Source of the DNA: Chromera velia | Lineage: Eukaryota > Sar > Chromeraceae | Reading direction: 5' to 3' | DNA: 16,270 bases | Assembly: GCA_018398765.1 (NCBI GenBank) | Contig: JAHBMJ010002360.1 | Coordinates: 1 to 16,270, forward strand | In this document: positions 15,351-16,270 of the stretch, one piece after another | How positions within the stretch are numbered: position 1 is the first letter of the stretch | Layout of the letters: every line of letters begins with the position of its first letter | Made by a program: the position numbers and the translations under genes | Notes under the pieces: model-generated | Told to the model about the DNA's origin: nothing | What the model saw: the letters and a program-made list of their open reading frames with translations, nothing else | Databases searched by the model: none

Positions 15351-16270
15351 AAGCCTGACAGGGGCCTGAATCGAGGGAAGAACCTAGCTCTGTATGCGAC
15401 GGCATACGGTTCTACGTTGGAACGCGAGAAGTGCCGGCCTAGGTACCGGCGAGGTTTGATTGTGAGTGCATGGACGGCATGCGGATCGCACAGGAAAGGG
15501 AGGGGAACGGAAGAGACAGGCAGGCAGTGGGGGTCGATCGGGCACAGCGGGCAGGGAATTGGATGCCGTTGGATGAAGGAAGGTAAGAACGAAAGACAGA
15601 ATGAGAGACGGGTGGGACGGATCGTAGAGTGTTTGTCTGGATCTCACCCTCGGAGAGGCGGAGGGATGGATGAATGAACAAACAAGAAATCGAGATGCGG
15701 CTGTCCGAGGCTCGATCGGCCTCTCTCCTCTTCTCCAGAACGGGCAGACACTTAGAAAAAAGAATTGTAAAGGTTCTTCTCCACTTGTGTTTTCGTGCAA
15801 AGCGGGGCCCGACAGAAACGACCCCTTCGTCCCTTTCCTGCATTGTCTGCACTCCCAGTCACTCCGGCACGCCTACCGAGGCTTTTCATCAGTCGGTTGG
15901 CTGAGAACAGCACAGGAGAAGGCACCTTCCAATCCATTACCGAGCTCCGGCAAGTTTTTCCTCCACCTTGCTCCTTGTTTTCATGCTGCCTCAAGCGACA
16001 GAAACTCCTCACACAAATTCCGTCTCCACACACTCCCTCCGGCTGCTGGCCGGCTGCCTGCCTGCCTGCCTTGCTGGCTGGCATCGTTGCGGGTGCCCTC
16101 TTCTTCTTCCCTCCTTCCGTCCGTCCTTTCACAAAGAAAGAAAAGAAACCCTCGATCAGATCAGAGGGGTGGGTGATGAATGATGTGGGTAGTGCTTCTG
16201 TAGGAGTTCCTTTTTTGGCAGTACGGCGAGTCAGGCTCTCTCTCTTTTGTCAGACAATAACTCCCCCCAT
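15351..16270. other. Right-edge region, no supported gene
   Basis: Composition returns to the GC level of the rest. Overlapping frames exist on both strands (plus 15670-16176, minus 16132-15752), but they are rich in Arg/Pro/Ser without recognisable domains, and neither strand shows a convincing exon series. It may hold the 5' leader of a gene that lies beyond the window. Confidence 0.4.

Noticed and set aside
15384-16183. Overlapping frames at the right edge as a terminal gene
   Set aside because: Compositionally Arg/Pro/Ser-rich on both strands with no motif and no consistent exon pattern.

Overview
The window is nuclear DNA of a protist. Genes are split by many GT-AG introns of roughly 60-460 bases. 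Introns and spacers are full of microsatellites (TC/TG, GTCT, GGAT, GTCA, GGAA). The coding style fits an alveolate/chromerid alga such as Chromera velia, with low-complexity Ser/Gly/Asp/Glu inserts, TGCAG acceptors and a hybrid histidine kinase with a novel membrane sensor. That placement is inference from style, not a database match.

Region 1 (about 1-5585, plus strand) holds the 3' two-thirds of an ATP-dependent DNA ligase IV gene. I can reconstruct twelve exons whose phases all agree, coding 807 residues from the window edge to a stop at 5583-5585. In order they encode the end of the OB-fold domain with ligase motif VI, an acidic/basic linker, BRCT1, a linker resembling the XRCC4-binding region, and a BRCT2 swollen by low-complexity insertions. 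The 5' exons with the catalytic lysine lie upstream of the window. One junction (4404/4886) needs a donor reading ATGAGT where GTGAGT would be expected; unspliced, translation stops at TGA 4406-4408 in the middle of BRCT2.

Region 2 (5586-9710) starts with an AT-rich island (about 5640-6390). A GC-richer minus-strand orphan gene (8650 to 7355) follows, coding a predicted tail-anchored protein of about 405 residues with one short intron or in-frame TGA. Non-coding sequence carrying short repeats also found elsewhere in the window completes the region. A 14-base direct repeat lies on both sides of the orphan gene.

Region 3 (9711-12606, plus strand) is a complete three-exon hybrid sensor histidine kinase of 811 residues: multipass membrane N terminus, HisKA with phospho-acceptor His203, HATPase_c with a charged insertion, Ser-rich linker, and receiver domain with Asp723.

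Region 4 (12607-16270) has no gene I can support. It holds microsatellites, polypurine tracts and a second AT-rich island (about 14460-15350).

The genes do not form an operon or obvious pathway: ligase IV acts in nuclear double-strand-break end joining, the kinase in membrane phosphorelay signalling, and the middle gene is unknown.
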